From: Candidatus Bathyarchaeota archaeon
GTDB lineage: Archaea > Thermoproteota > Bathyarchaeia > TCS64
Length of the DNA: 64,000 bases
Direction: 5' to 3'
Assembly (NCBI GenBank): GCA_002726865.1
Contig: PBSW01000019.1
Location: 56,914-120,913, forward strand
Positions 26,214 to 33,889 of the stretch are shown here, piece by piece (positions within the stretch are counted from its first letter, which is position 1; every line of letters begins with the position of its first letter). A program made the position numbers and the translations under genes. Under the pieces are notes generated by a model that worked only from the letters and a program-made list of their open reading frames with translations, ran no database searches and was not told the DNA's origin.

Positions 26214-26348
26214 ATGGAACAATTGACCGCATTTCTAGAGTTTGAGGTGATATTCGGGATTGGTATTGCCGTCTTAATCATACTCATGATCCTATGCTAC
26301 GTCATCTATCCTTACGATAAGGATCTGAAAGAAATATCTCTAGATTAA
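26214..26348 (+). CDS. Small single-pass membrane protein
   Basis: 44 residues: a short N-terminus (MEQLTAFLEF), one hydrophobic helix (VIFGIGIAVLIILMILCYVI) and an acidic tail. GGAGGT is 6 nt upstream of the ATG, and TTTTTTAATC ~40 nt upstream could be its TATA box. No family recognised. It lies alone on the plus strand between the flavoprotein block and secE. Correct SD spacing plus a clean hydrophobic segment make it a credible small gene. Confidence 0.6.
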   Translation: MEQLTAFLEFEVIFGIGIAVLIILMILCYVIYPYDKDLKEISLD

Positions 26349-26368
26349 CGCAAAATGTATTCCATCTG

Positions 26369-26542
26369 TTAGATGCCGCCTTGGATTGTGGCGGATATCA
26401 GTCTTATAACAAAACCAATGCCCCCCAAGATCGCGACTCCAACGAAGACGATTTTGATGCTTAAGCTGTAGGTCTTCCAGTCAGGTCTGGATATGGTCCT
26501 TAAAAGGCGCGTCACCGACTGGAAAAAACTGCCTAAACCCAT
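26369..26542 (-). CDS. secE: Preprotein translocase subunit SecE (Sec61 gamma)
   Basis: 57 residues: an amphipathic N-terminus with RLLRTISRPDWKTYSLSIK followed by one transmembrane helix (VFVGVAILGGIGFVIRLIS), the archaeal SecE/Sec61-gamma pattern (K/RP-x-x-x-x-Y/F before the helix, GxxGFxIxLI within). It clamps the two halves of SecY. It lies 37 nt downstream of ftsY. In many archaea secE directly precedes nusG; here a ~3-kb block separates them. Confidence 0.9.
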   Translation of the reverse strand: MGLGSFFQSVTRLLRTISRPDWKTYSLSIKIVFVGVAILGGIGFVIRLISATIQGGI

Positions 26543-26579
26543 CTTCGACTCCTAACGATGGAGGACACACTTAAATCAT

Positions 26580-27491
26580 TTATGAATCCCCGAGAATCCT
26601 TTCAGTGAACCACGACGCCTCGAAGGATTGGAGGTCCCCATAACCCTGGCCGACCCCGACATAGAGGATAGGCTTCCCAGTAAGAAAGGCGGCGCTTAGG
26701 CTACTTCCCCCCTTAGCATCAGCATCCACCTTAGTGAGTATTGTAGCATCGAAGCCTATATGTTCATTGAATGTCTTAGCCTGATCCACAGCGTCGTTCC
26801 CAATTAGGCTATCTAGAATCATCACAGTAAAATCGGGCTGGACAACTCTCTTGATCTTCTGGAGTTCGTCCATAAGGTTTCTATTGGTCTGCATCCGACC
26901 TGCAGTATCAATTAGGACCACATCGATCCCTTGAGCCCTAGCATGCTGAACTGCATCGAAACCCACAGCAGCTGCGTCGCTCCCATACTTATGCTTGATT
27001 GTCCTCACCCTGAGGCGCCTTGCGTGCTCCTCAAGTTGCTCAATGGCCCCCGCCCTGTAGGTATCGCCTGAGGCAAGAACAACTGTGAAGCCTTTGTCTA
27101 GGAGTCGACGAGTGACCTTAGCGATGGTGGTGGTCTTCCCAGTCCCGTTTATCCCCACGAACATCATAACAAAAGGCATTCCCAAAGATTTCTTGGCTAA
27201 GATGAGGTCGATAATGTCTTTATCAGCATCAGCAACCAAGACAGACTTGATGCTCTCTCTAAAAGCTTCCCTGATGGGCTCAGTTTTGCTCCCGAATCGG
27301 GGGAAGGACGAACTGAGCAGACGGCTCTGAAGTTCATTTGAAATTTTTGCTGCAACCTCGACGGCTACGTCGTTGCTTATGAGCTGTAGCTGAAGGTCCC
27401 AAAGAATTGGCTCCAGGTCCTTCTCAGATAAAGCGCTCTGAGAGATCTTGTCGACTACGCCCCTGAGGCCTTGGCGTAGCTTATCAAACAG
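26580..27491 (-). CDS. ftsY: Signal recognition particle receptor FtsY, probable CTG start
   Basis: 303 residues. The N domain (FDKLRQGLRGVVDKIS…) precedes the G domain: GINGTGKTTTIAKV (P-loop), DTYRAGAIEQL, DTAGRMQTN, TKVDADAKGG. It docks SRP-ribosome complexes at the membrane. Archaeal FtsY typically opens MFDKLK; here the aligned codon is CTG (27489-27491), overlapping the prefoldin stop. From the upstream in-frame stop (27519-27521) to a TTG deep in the N domain (27237-27239) I found no ATG, GTG or TTG. So either CTG initiates or a sequence error removed the start. Part of an eS19…ftsY-secE operon. Confidence 0.9.
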   Translation of the reverse strand: MFDKLRQGLRGVVDKISQSALSEKDLEPILWDLQLQLISNDVAVEVAAKISNELQSRLLSSSFPRFGSKTEPIREAFRESIKSVLVADADKDIIDLILAKKSLGMPFVMMFVGINGTGKTTTIAKVTRRLLDKGFTVVLASGDTYRAGAIEQLEEHARRLRVRTIKHKYGSDAAAVGFDAVQHARAQGIDVVLIDTAGRMQTNRNLMDELQKIKRVVQPDFTVMILDSLIGNDAVDQAKTFNEHIGFDATILTKVDADAKGGSSLSAAFLTGKPILYVGVGQGYGDLQSFEASWFTERILGDS

Positions 27492-27927
27492 CGGGCTCGA
27501 CCCCTTGGAGGCTGGCGCTCAGCCTGTTAAGGACGTCCCTGTGAACCTCCATCTGGCCAAGGATCTGCTGGAGCTGATCCTGTACGGACTGCCTCGCCTT
27601 CTCCACCTCCTTGAACCTTTCAGAAAGGTCTTGCTCTGCGTCGTCCAGCCCCATCTCTATGGAGACGTCAGCTCCGATTGTGATTAGAATGGTGCTGAGA
27701 TCACCCAATTTGGCTTTTACAAAGGTACCACCGCCGGTGGGGACCAGTATTGGGTCTCCCTTCTCACCACTCTTGAGGCTATCGATTGATGTTTTAGCGA
27801 CTCCCAGGTCCGTGGCAGCGTTCTGGAGAACTCCAAGCCTCTGCTGAAGAGTCTCGGCGCTGCCTTGCATCATTTGGAGCTCGGAGGCAAGCTTGCGGAA
27901 CTGCTCCTGTTGACTCACCGCAGCCAA
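27484..27927 (-). CDS. pfdA: Prefoldin alpha subunit
   Basis: 147 residues: N- and C-terminal coiled-coil helices (FRKLASELQMMQGSAETLQQRLGVL… and LDDAEQDLSERFKEVEKARQSVQDQLQQI) joined by beta hairpins (ILVPTGGGTFVKAKLGD). It assembles with beta subunits into the hexameric chaperone that hands unfolded proteins to the thermosome. It is 2 nt downstream of eL20, and its stop overlaps the presumed ftsY start. Confidence 0.9.
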   Translation of the reverse strand: MAAVSQQEQFRKLASELQMMQGSAETLQQRLGVLQNAATDLGVAKTSIDSLKSGEKGDPILVPTGGGTFVKAKLGDLSTILITIGADVSIEMGLDDAEQDLSERFKEVEKARQSVQDQLQQILGQMEVHRDVLNRLSASLQGVEPAV

Positions 27928-27929
27928 GG

Positions 27930-28139
27930 CTAAGCCTCCTCGTCAGGTAAAACTTCCTTGATAGAGTTGATCTTAATCTGGAAACGCTTTGCCCTATGGC
28001 GACTCCCCATCTCTGCATATATCTTCTCAAGAGCGTGGGCAGCCTTCGCGGCAGACACCTTTGTGTTGAATGTGAATGGCTCATAAACTCCGGGTTTATC
28101 AATTCGCCCAGAAACCCAGAAAAACTTGGGCTCACTCAT
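27930..28139 (-). CDS. rplX: Ribosomal protein eL20 (LX)
   Basis: 69 residues. FWVSGRIDKPGVYEPFTFNTKVSAAKAAHALEKIYAEMGSRHRAKRFQIKINSIKEV is archaeal LX, related to the eukaryotic L18a (eL20) repeat. It overlaps the eL31 stop by 4 nt. In many archaea aIF6 lies between these two genes; here it does not. Confidence 0.92.
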   Translation of the reverse strand: MSEPKFFWVSGRIDKPGVYEPFTFNTKVSAAKAAHALEKIYAEMGSRHRAKRFQIKINSIKEVLPDEEA

Positions 28140-28420
28140 TCTTCTTTCTCCTCCGCATCTATCTCCGCCTCTGCTAAGGTAACCATGACGGTGCCATCTG
28201 GATCCTTTGACAGTCTCACCCGGATCTTACGAGGGGGATTTTTTATGCCCCTAGCCCAGATGACCTCGTTGACAGCGGTATCAATGATGATCTCCTCAGG
28301 CTTCATATGACGTTGGACGAACTCCCTCAAGACAGTTATTGCCTTCTCCGCCCTACGGTATTTTGGGACGGCCCAAGCCTTCGCGAGGGGGATAGTGTAG
28401 ATTCGCTCAATAGATGACAT
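28136..28420 (-). CDS. rpl31e: Ribosomal protein eL31
   Basis: 94 residues. ERIYTIPLAKAWAVPKYRRAEKAITVLREFVQRHMKPEEIIIDTAVNEVIWARGIKNPPRKIRVR is a textbook eL31 core (P-x-x-R-A, then W-RGI-NPPRK-RV), with an acidic tail. It sits at the polypeptide exit tunnel. ATG at 28420 with GGAGG 8 nt upstream; an in-frame TTG immediately before it is probably not used. Confidence 0.95.
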   Translation of the reverse strand: MSSIERIYTIPLAKAWAVPKYRRAEKAITVLREFVQRHMKPEEIIIDTAVNEVIWARGIKNPPRKIRVRLSKDPDGTVMVTLAEAEIDAEEKEE

Positions 28421-28432
28421 CAAAGTATCCTC

Positions 28433-28591
28433 CTAAGCCTTGATCTTTGAACGTCGCCAGTTCCGCCTGCTCTTGGGGCTAAATCGTACGCCACCCTGAG
28501 TCTTAGCTATAATCCATGCTGGCACCGATCTGTTCTGCCTTCCCGCCTTGTTGAGGCGGAGCTTGTATGCCAAAGGCTTGTTCCTCGCCAT
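28433..28591 (-). CDS. rpl39e: Ribosomal protein eL39
   Basis: 52 residues: [31 protein letters not shown], then [16 protein letters not shown]. This is the very basic, tunnel-lining eL39 with its invariant VP-W and RR-WRR motifs. It lies between PDCD5 and eL31, as in most archaea. Confidence 0.95.
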   Translation of the reverse strand: MARNKPLAYKLRLNKAGRQNRSVPAWIIAKTQGGVRFSPKSRRNWRRSKIKA

Positions 28592-28595
28592 TCAT

Positions 28596-28934
28596 TTATC
28601 TCCTCGTAATCGTGATATCTCTCTTACTCTGTTGGGCCTGAAGCTGAGTTAGTAGACGCTTTAGCGTCTCGTCATCAATGGGAACCTTAACCCTCCCACT
28701 CTGGGCAACCTGAATCAGTTGGAGCTCGAGCTGAGCCCCAAAGTCCGGCCGGACCATACGGACCCTAGCGAGCCTCTGCCGAGCCTCTGGAACAAGGATC
28801 TGGCGGAGCAGGGCATCCTTCTTAGTCTCTGCATCCTGCTGGGCCCGTTGGACATGATCCTGTTGCCTCTGTTGAGCCTGGATCTCCAGCATCCTCTGCT
28901 GCCTTATCTTCTCAAGTTCCTCGTTTGAAGACAC
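28596..28934 (-). CDS. PDCD5-family DNA-binding protein
   Basis: 112 residues: an N-terminal charged, glutamine-rich helix (EELEKIRQQRMLEIQAQQRQQ) and the three-helix core with ILVPEARQRLARVRMVRPDFGAQLELQLIQVAQSG. These are archaeal homologues of human PDCD5, which bind DNA weakly; function is uncertain. I choose the GTG at 28934 because GAGGAG is 6 nt upstream and it avoids overlap with eS19; an ATG at 28979 is the alternative. Confidence 0.88.
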   Translation of the reverse strand: MSSNEELEKIRQQRMLEIQAQQRQQDHVQRAQQDAETKKDALLRQILVPEARQRLARVRMVRPDFGAQLELQLIQVAQSGRVKVPIDDETLKRLLTQLQAQQSKRDITITRR

Positions 28935-28944
28935 CGGTCTCTCC

Positions 28945-29400
28945 TCAATATTTCTTGAGATCGGGATGATCCCTGTCAATCTCCCGCTTTATCTGGCCGG
29001 ACATTGCATCGAGGAGACTCCGACCTTTAGCGCTCACGACCCTGCCCTTAGCGCCCTCCTTCTGGACGAGCCCTGCAGTCTCCATCTGTTGGAGAAGGGT
29101 CCTGATTATGTTACCCCCCGCCTTCTTAAAGTGAGCGGGCTTCGCGCCGTTACGTTTCCTGCCGCCATATACCTTCCTGAAATGGGAGACGCCTATAGGG
29201 CCCTTGGTGTAAAGCTTTCTCATCATGGAAGCGGCCCTGACGTACCACCAGTCCGGGTTCAATGGGGCCCTTTCTACATGGGACCCGGTCTTAACATAGG
29301 AGGCCCACTCCGGGGGGGCAACCTCCTTAATATTGCCCTTCATATAATCGGAGAGCCTCGAGATGAGGGCGTCCACTGGCACGTCATAGGCGGTGGTCAT
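28945..29400 (-). CDS. rps19e: Ribosomal protein eS19
   Basis: 151 residues. TAYDVPVDALISRLSDYMKG…PPEWASYVKTGSHVERAP…PDWWYVRAASMMRKLY, then GPIGVSHFRKVYGGRKRNGAKPAHFKKAGGNIIRTLLQQME is the eS19 winged-helix fold. First gene of the eS19-PDCD5-eL39-eL31-eL20-prefoldin-ftsY-secE run. The alternating AT stretch at ~29445-29455 is a probable TATA box. Confidence 0.95.
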   Translation of the reverse strand: MTTAYDVPVDALISRLSDYMKGNIKEVAPPEWASYVKTGSHVERAPLNPDWWYVRAASMMRKLYTKGPIGVSHFRKVYGGRKRNGAKPAHFKKAGGNIIRTLLQQMETAGLVQKEGAKGRVVSAKGRSLLDAMSGQIKREIDRDHPDLKKY

Positions 29401-29565
29401 ATTAACATCACTTTTCTAATGCACTCAATTGGGTGGGGGACCGACATATATATCTAATTGTTTCCACCGGCGCGATGCTGCTGTCCAAGAAGAGAAGAAT
29501 AAAAAGAGTACTCGATTACCAAGGGCTTCCCGAATAGAGGAGCTCCGTGATCAAAGACCCGTATA

Positions 29566-29724
29566 TTATATCTGTATAAAGACCTCTTTCTCCGCACCAC
29601 ACACTGGACATATCCAGCCTTCCGGGAGCTCCTCGAAAGGCGTCATAACCGCGAGGCTAACCTCAGAATCTCCCTCATTAGGGTCGTAAACGTAATTGCA
29701 AATACTACACGTCCATTTAGTCAT
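29566..29724 (-). CDS. Rubredoxin
   Basis: 52 residues with both iron-binding knuckles: CSICNYVYDPNEGD at residues 6-19 and CPVCGAEKEVF at 39-49, plus the conserved LPEGWICPVCGA. The single Fe(Cys)4 centre transfers electrons to peroxide- or oxygen-reducing partners. It follows, on the same strand, the ferritin-like gene just to its right. The middle is less proline/glycine rich than usual (SLAVMTPFEE). Confidence 0.93.
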   Translation of the reverse strand: MTKWTCSICNYVYDPNEGDSEVSLAVMTPFEELPEGWICPVCGAEKEVFIQI

Positions 29725-29779
29725 GTATGATTTGTCCTCCGGGCTGGTATATATTGTTGGTCACTCTGAATGATTCGAG

Positions 29780-30271
29780 TCATCCCCAAAGACCGGGAAC
29801 ATCTCCAAAAGCCGTATCCCACCAATCCTCTTCAGTCACAGTCTCATCCTTGATCAAGAGCTCCTCAACCCGCTTCAGAACCCCGTGGTGACACCTCTCA
29901 TCCTTGATGATTGAGCTGAGAATGAACTTTATCTTCTTGTTCTCGACATCGGGGATAATCTTCTCCAGCCTCGAGATAAGCCGCTCCTCCATCGCGATAT
30001 GCCTCGCCACGATAACCCTCTGCACGTCAAGCTGTCCCTCGTCCAGGGAAGGGCGGGGCTCAAAGAGGAGTTCTTTGGCGGACCTGTACATCTCAGCGTG
30101 CTTTAGGGAGTCGTAACTAATCCCCTTAAGAACACTCCTCACCGCGAGATTCTCCAGACCCTCCAAAGAGGACTCAGCAGACCTGACAATCCTTTCCTCC
30201 GCTTTCACCATGCTCTCAAGAAATCTCTCTAGCTTTTTAGGCATCTGAAACCAATAAAAAGAAGTTGTCAT
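29780..30271 (-). CDS. Ferritin-like (rubrerythrin-type) protein
   Basis: Up to 163 residues, four-helix bundle. Metal-ligand-like residues recur in the helices: KAEERIV, SLKHAEMYRSAKELL, RHIAMEERLISRLE and IIKDERCHHGVLKRVEELL. Rubrerythrin-like diiron proteins reduce peroxide using rubredoxin, and a rubredoxin gene is the next one downstream. There is no rubredoxin domain of its own. Start: ATG at 30271, or ATG at 30244 (MPKKLERFL), which better fits a TTTAAG element ~34 nt upstream. Storage or regulatory roles cannot be excluded. Confidence 0.75.
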   Translation of the reverse strand: MTTSFYWFQMPKKLERFLESMVKAEERIVRSAESSLEGLENLAVRSVLKGISYDSLKHAEMYRSAKELLFEPRPSLDEGQLDVQRVIVARHIAMEERLISRLEKIIPDVENKKIKFILSSIIKDERCHHGVLKRVEELLIKDETVTEEDWWDTAFGDVPGLWG

Positions 30272-30362
30272 GTAGCGTCTTAAACGTTAGTAAAAAAGAG
30301 CTAAGAGCCTCGCGCGCCTACTTCAGTAATGGCGTCTATTGCAACGCGTAGTGACTATGAAG

Positions 30363-30656
30363 CTAAAGCTTGGCGTATAACTCGATAAAGTTACAGAGGC
30401 TGCATCTGTAGCCAATGACCTTAATCCTCTTGACCTCATCGCTCTTAAAGATGAAGCCTGTTCTCTTCCCGGTCTTCTCCTCCCATGTTGGCGAGGTTGT
30501 TATTGTCTCGATCCCCGGTGGTAATCCCTGATTCATGAAGCCAGTACTCATCGGTCCCATAGTGGGGACATTCATCTTGTCGAGCGTGATAGAGACCTTC
30601 CCCTCCACCATATATTCGCCGCACTTGAGGCAGGTTTTATGCTGGGCTTCACCCAA
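30363..30656 (-). CDS. Zinc-ribbon protein of unknown function
   Basis: 97 residues with paired zinc knuckles: CLKCGEYMVEGKV near residue 9 and GYRCSLCNFIELYAKL at the C-terminus. Between them is a long non-conserved segment that includes WEEKTGKRTGFIFKSDEVKRIKV. No catalytic motif is visible. Its ATG region abuts the stop of the upstream amidase gene (adjacent bases), so they are probably co-transcribed. A free zinc ribbon could act in nucleic-acid or protein binding; I do not know. Confidence 0.65.
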   Translation of the reverse strand: MGEAQHKTCLKCGEYMVEGKVSITLDKMNVPTMGPMSTGFMNQGLPPGIETITTSPTWEEKTGKRTGFIFKSDEVKRIKVIGYRCSLCNFIELYAKL

Positions 30657-31538
30657 TTAGGACATCCTCAGATGGACCTTTGACAGTTTAGCCACTACAG
30701 TATAGAGAGGGTCAACTATCTGGGCGATCCTCGCTTTGCCCGCGAGGCTCAAGAACATATAGGCATCGTCTCTATCCCACCCGTAGTCAGCGACCATCCA
30801 CTCTACCATCTCCCTGTAAGCGTATCGAGCGGCATCCTCGAGAGGTCGGGCGCTCCCCACGGTCATTATCTCGTCTGGGGCCTCGATCCGAGGCCAGTTG
30901 ATGGTCCATCCCTTCCTGAGGCTGACCTTGAGGGTAACCATTGCATCCACCTCTGCTGCCACTCCGCAGACCTCTCCATCCCCCTGGATGGCGTGGACAT
31001 CTCCAAGCTTAAAAAGGGCTCCAGGCCTCGTCACTGGCAACAGGAGCTTGTTGCCGGGCCGGATATCTGGGCAGTCCATATTACCCCCGTGGCGTCCCGG
31101 GGTGAGGCTAGAGATGGCCTCGACCTCCGGAGCCACACCTATGGTCCCGATGAGCGGGTCGGCCTTTAGCTCCAGTTTCCTGCCGTCGTCCCTCACGTAG
31201 GTAATTGTGTTGTTCTCGATTTTGCAGATCTTCCGTTTGGGCTCCATAAGGTTGAGCCACCCCTCCAAGGCCCCAAAGCCCGGGATAATCCCAACAATTC
31301 CCTGACTGGGGAGCTCAATATTGATTATATCTACCACAAGAGTATCCCCTGGTTCGGCCCCCTCGATGTAGAGAGGTCCGGTCGTCGGGTTGATAACTCT
31401 AGCCAAAGCACTCCAGGTTTCCACCTCTAAGGTCTCCCCCGGCTTGACGTTCGCGATTGGGGGAGTACGGGGGTCGAGAACCGAATCAACTAGAGCATCG
31501 AGTTCCTCCTCGGGTTTCTTCTTAATCCTCCTCGTCAT
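30657..31538 (-). CDS. Acetamidase/formamidase family protein
   Basis: 293 residues, FmdA/AmdA family. Signature segments: KPGETLEVETWSA, IEGAEPGDTLVVDIINIEL, PGRHGGNMDCPDIRPGNKLLLPV and LGDVHAIQGDGEVCGVAAEVDA. The family hydrolyses short amides to ammonia and carboxylate with zinc. The exact substrate is unknown. It is transcribed divergently from the P1 gene and is followed by the zinc-ribbon gene. Confidence 0.88.
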   Translation of the reverse strand: MTRRIKKKPEEELDALVDSVLDPRTPPIANVKPGETLEVETWSALARVINPTTGPLYIEGAEPGDTLVVDIINIELPSQGIVGIIPGFGALEGWLNLMEPKRKICKIENNTITYVRDDGRKLELKADPLIGTIGVAPEVEAISSLTPGRHGGNMDCPDIRPGNKLLLPVTRPGALFKLGDVHAIQGDGEVCGVAAEVDAMVTLKVSLRKGWTINWPRIEAPDEIMTVGSARPLEDAARYAYREMVEWMVADYGWDRDDAYMFLSLAGKARIAQIVDPLYTVVAKLSKVHLRMS

Positions 31539-31671
31539 TTGGTTGACCTAGTCTTGTTTTGAGATAAGGGGATTAAAACTCTTCCCCAAAAAGCGGGCCG
31601 AATAGTAAAGAATAAAAGTCGGTTCCCTGCTCAGTTGTTTAAGGTCCATTAGTTCGGTAAATAAGGTAAAG

Positions 31672-31983
31672 GTGAAAAATTTGGAATACATGTACGCTGC
31701 GATGCTTCTTCATAGCGCCGGAAAGGATGTCGAGGAGATATCCATAGGCAATATTCTAAATGCCGCGGGTATCTCACCTGATGCCGTCAGAGTGAAAGCA
31801 CTAGTTGCTGCCCTAGCAGAGGTCGACATAGATGAGGCCCTCAAGGCCCCCGTTCTCTCCGCCGCCGCTGTCCCAGCCGCTGTCGCCCCTGCAGAGGTGG
31901 TAGTGGATGAACAGCCTAAGGAAGAGGAAAAGAAAGAGGAAGAAGAGGACCTCCAAGGACTCAGCGCCCTCTTTGGAGCCTAA
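31672..31983 (+). CDS. rpl12: Ribosomal stalk protein P1 (archaeal L12)
   Basis: 103 residues. An N-terminal dimerisation domain (LEYMYAAMLLHSAGKDVEEISIGNILNAAGI) is followed by an Ala/Pro hinge, an acidic run and the tail LQGLSALFGA that recruits translational GTPases. Start GTG at 31672. In most archaea this gene directly follows uL10; here it is ~10 kb away on the other strand, although alaS still follows it as in many archaea. Confidence 0.94.
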   Translation: MKNLEYMYAAMLLHSAGKDVEEISIGNILNAAGISPDAVRVKALVAALAEVDIDEALKAPVLSAAAVPAAVAPAEVVVDEQPKEEEKKEEEEDLQGLSALFGA

Positions 31984-32122
31984 TCACTCCCCAAAGTTTC
32001 TTCTAAATATAGAATTTAATCTAATTGAAGTAGGCATAGCTAAATGCTGCTTGGCAGTCTATATCTCGTTTATTGCCTTTGGCTATCTTTGACTGTTATA
32101 TGATCCCGATTAAGGTGAGTTA

Positions 32123-33889
32123 ATGACTAGTTCTTACAGGCTGAAAAAATTATACATGGACTTTTTTCAGAAAAACGGGCATAAGGTTATTGCGAATGCG
32201 TCCCTCACACCGGAGAACGATCCCACTGCGTTGTTCATATCGGCAGGAATGCATCCGCTTGTGCCATTTTTACTAGGTCAAAAGCATCCAAGCGGGAGAA
32301 AACTGGTAAATGTGCAGAAATGCCTTAGAACCAGTGATATTGGCGAGGTAGGGGACAGTTTCCACCTCAGCTTCTTTGAGATGCTAGGGAATTGGTCTCT
32401 TGGAGACTACTTCAAGAAAGAGGCGATAACGTGGAGCCACGAGTTCCTCACAAGTAAAGAGTGGCTAAATATCGATGTAAGGAAGCTTAGCGTCACGGTC
32501 TTCGCCGGGGATGAGATAACACCCATGGATACGGAGAGCGTGAGAATATGGAAAGGACTCGGAATCCAAAAGGATAGAATATTTCATCTGCCTAGAGGGG
32601 ATAATTGGTGGGGGCCCATAGGTAGCACAGGGCCGTGTGGACCAGACACAGAGATCTTCTATGATCAGGGAATGGAACCCTGCGGAAACAAATGTAAGCC
32701 TGGCTGCTCCTGCGGAAAATACATCGAGATCTGGAACAACGTGTTCATGGAGTACAACAAAACCCAGGATGGGGAGTACAAACTCCTTAAACATAAGAGC
32801 GTCGACACCGGGATGGGAGTCGAAAGAACGGTCGCGGTCCTACAGGGGAAGGATAACGTTTACGAGACTGAGATATTCGCTCCCCTGGTTGATGAAATAA
32901 TAGAACGATCGGGGTTAGAAGCAATCTCTGAAAATCAGATTAGAAGCGTTAGAATAATAGGTGATCATGCTCGTACGGCCACTTTCATTCTGGCAGAGGG
33001 AATAATTCCCTTAAACGTAGAGCAAGGATACGTTCTGAGAAGAGTCATAAGGGGAGCCATAAGACACGGAAAACTTTTGGGTATTGAAGAAGAGTACCTA
33101 AGCGGTCTGTCTCACATAGTAATAGAGATGTATGCTGAAGATTACCAACACCTGAAAGCGAACGAAGACTTCATCGTGATAGAGCTTAAAAAAGAATACA
33201 AGAAGTTCAGAAATACGCTAGCCAGAGGTCTAAACAGATTCAACAGGATGGCTCGAAAAAAGGAAAGAATCGACGGCAAAGACGCCTTCCTTCTTTACCA
33301 GAGCTTTGGATTCCCTATAGAGATAACACGGGAACTGGGGAAAGAGAACGACATTTTAGTCGACGTGAACGGCTTCAATGAAGAGTTTGAGAAACATCAG
33401 AAAGTTTCTAAAGCTAGCGCTGATAAAAGGTTTGGCAGTGGCTTAGCAGACACGTCCGAGGCATCAGTGAAACTACATACCGCAACGCACTTACTCAACG
33501 AGGCGTTGAGACGCGTCCTGGGGAAAGAAGTCACCCAAAAGGGTTCAAACATAACCCAGAAGAGAATGAGATTTGATTTCAACTTTGACAGAAAGCTCAC
33601 TGACCAAGAGAGCAAGGACGTAGAAGAAATAGTCAACAGGAAGATCAACGATGCTCTCCCAGTCAAGAGAACTGAGACCACGCTAGAAAATGCGATAAAA
33701 ATGGGGAGTCAGGCGGTATTCAAGCAGAAATACGGGAAAAAGGTCACCGTATACTCTATTGGCAACTTTTCGATGGAACTGTGTAGTGGCCCACATGTGG
33801 AAAATATCGGGGAGTTGGGACGATTTAAAATAATAAAAGAGGAAGGGATTTCCGCAGGCGTGCGGAGAATAAGGGCAGTTCTAGAATGA
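32123..33889 (+). CDS. alaS: Alanyl-tRNA synthetase (short form, no C-Ala domain)
   Basis: 588 residues. The class II catalytic core has ASLTPENDPTALFISAGMHP, HLSFFEMLGNWSLGDYF and GVERTVAVLQG; a helical tRNA-recognition part follows; and the editing domain has its metal motifs HTATH and CSGPH. The protein stops right after the editing domain (GVRRIRAVLE). Full-length archaeal AlaRS is ~900 residues with a DHHA1/C-Ala dimerisation domain, absent here. The DNA after the stop shows no continuation. NCBI-style 'alanine-tRNA ligase-related' proteins have this shape. Whether it is the sole AlaRS is unknown. Confidence 0.88.
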   Translation: MTSSYRLKKLYMDFFQKNGHKVIANASLTPENDPTALFISAGMHPLVPFLLGQKHPSGRKLVNVQKCLRTSDIGEVGDSFHLSFFEMLGNWSLGDYFKKEAITWSHEFLTSKEWLNIDVRKLSVTVFAGDEITPMDTESVRIWKGLGIQKDRIFHLPRGDNWWGPIGSTGPCGPDTEIFYDQGMEPCGNKCKPGCSCGKYIEIWNNVFMEYNKTQDGEYKLLKHKSVDTGMGVERTVAVLQGKDNVYETEIFAPLVDEIIERSGLEAISENQIRSVRIIGDHARTATFILAEGIIPLNVEQGYVLRRVIRGAIRHGKLLGIEEEYLSGLSHIVIEMYAEDYQHLKANEDFIVIELKKEYKKFRNTLARGLNRFNRMARKKERIDGKDAFLLYQSFGFPIEITRELGKENDILVDVNGFNEEFEKHQKVSKASADKRFGSGLADTSEASVKLHTATHLLNEALRRVLGKEVTQKGSNITQKRMRFDFNFDRKLTDQESKDVEEIVNRKINDALPVKRTETTLENAIKMGSQAVFKQKYGKKVTVYSIGNFSMELCSGPHVENIGELGRFKIIKEEGISAGVRRIRAVLE

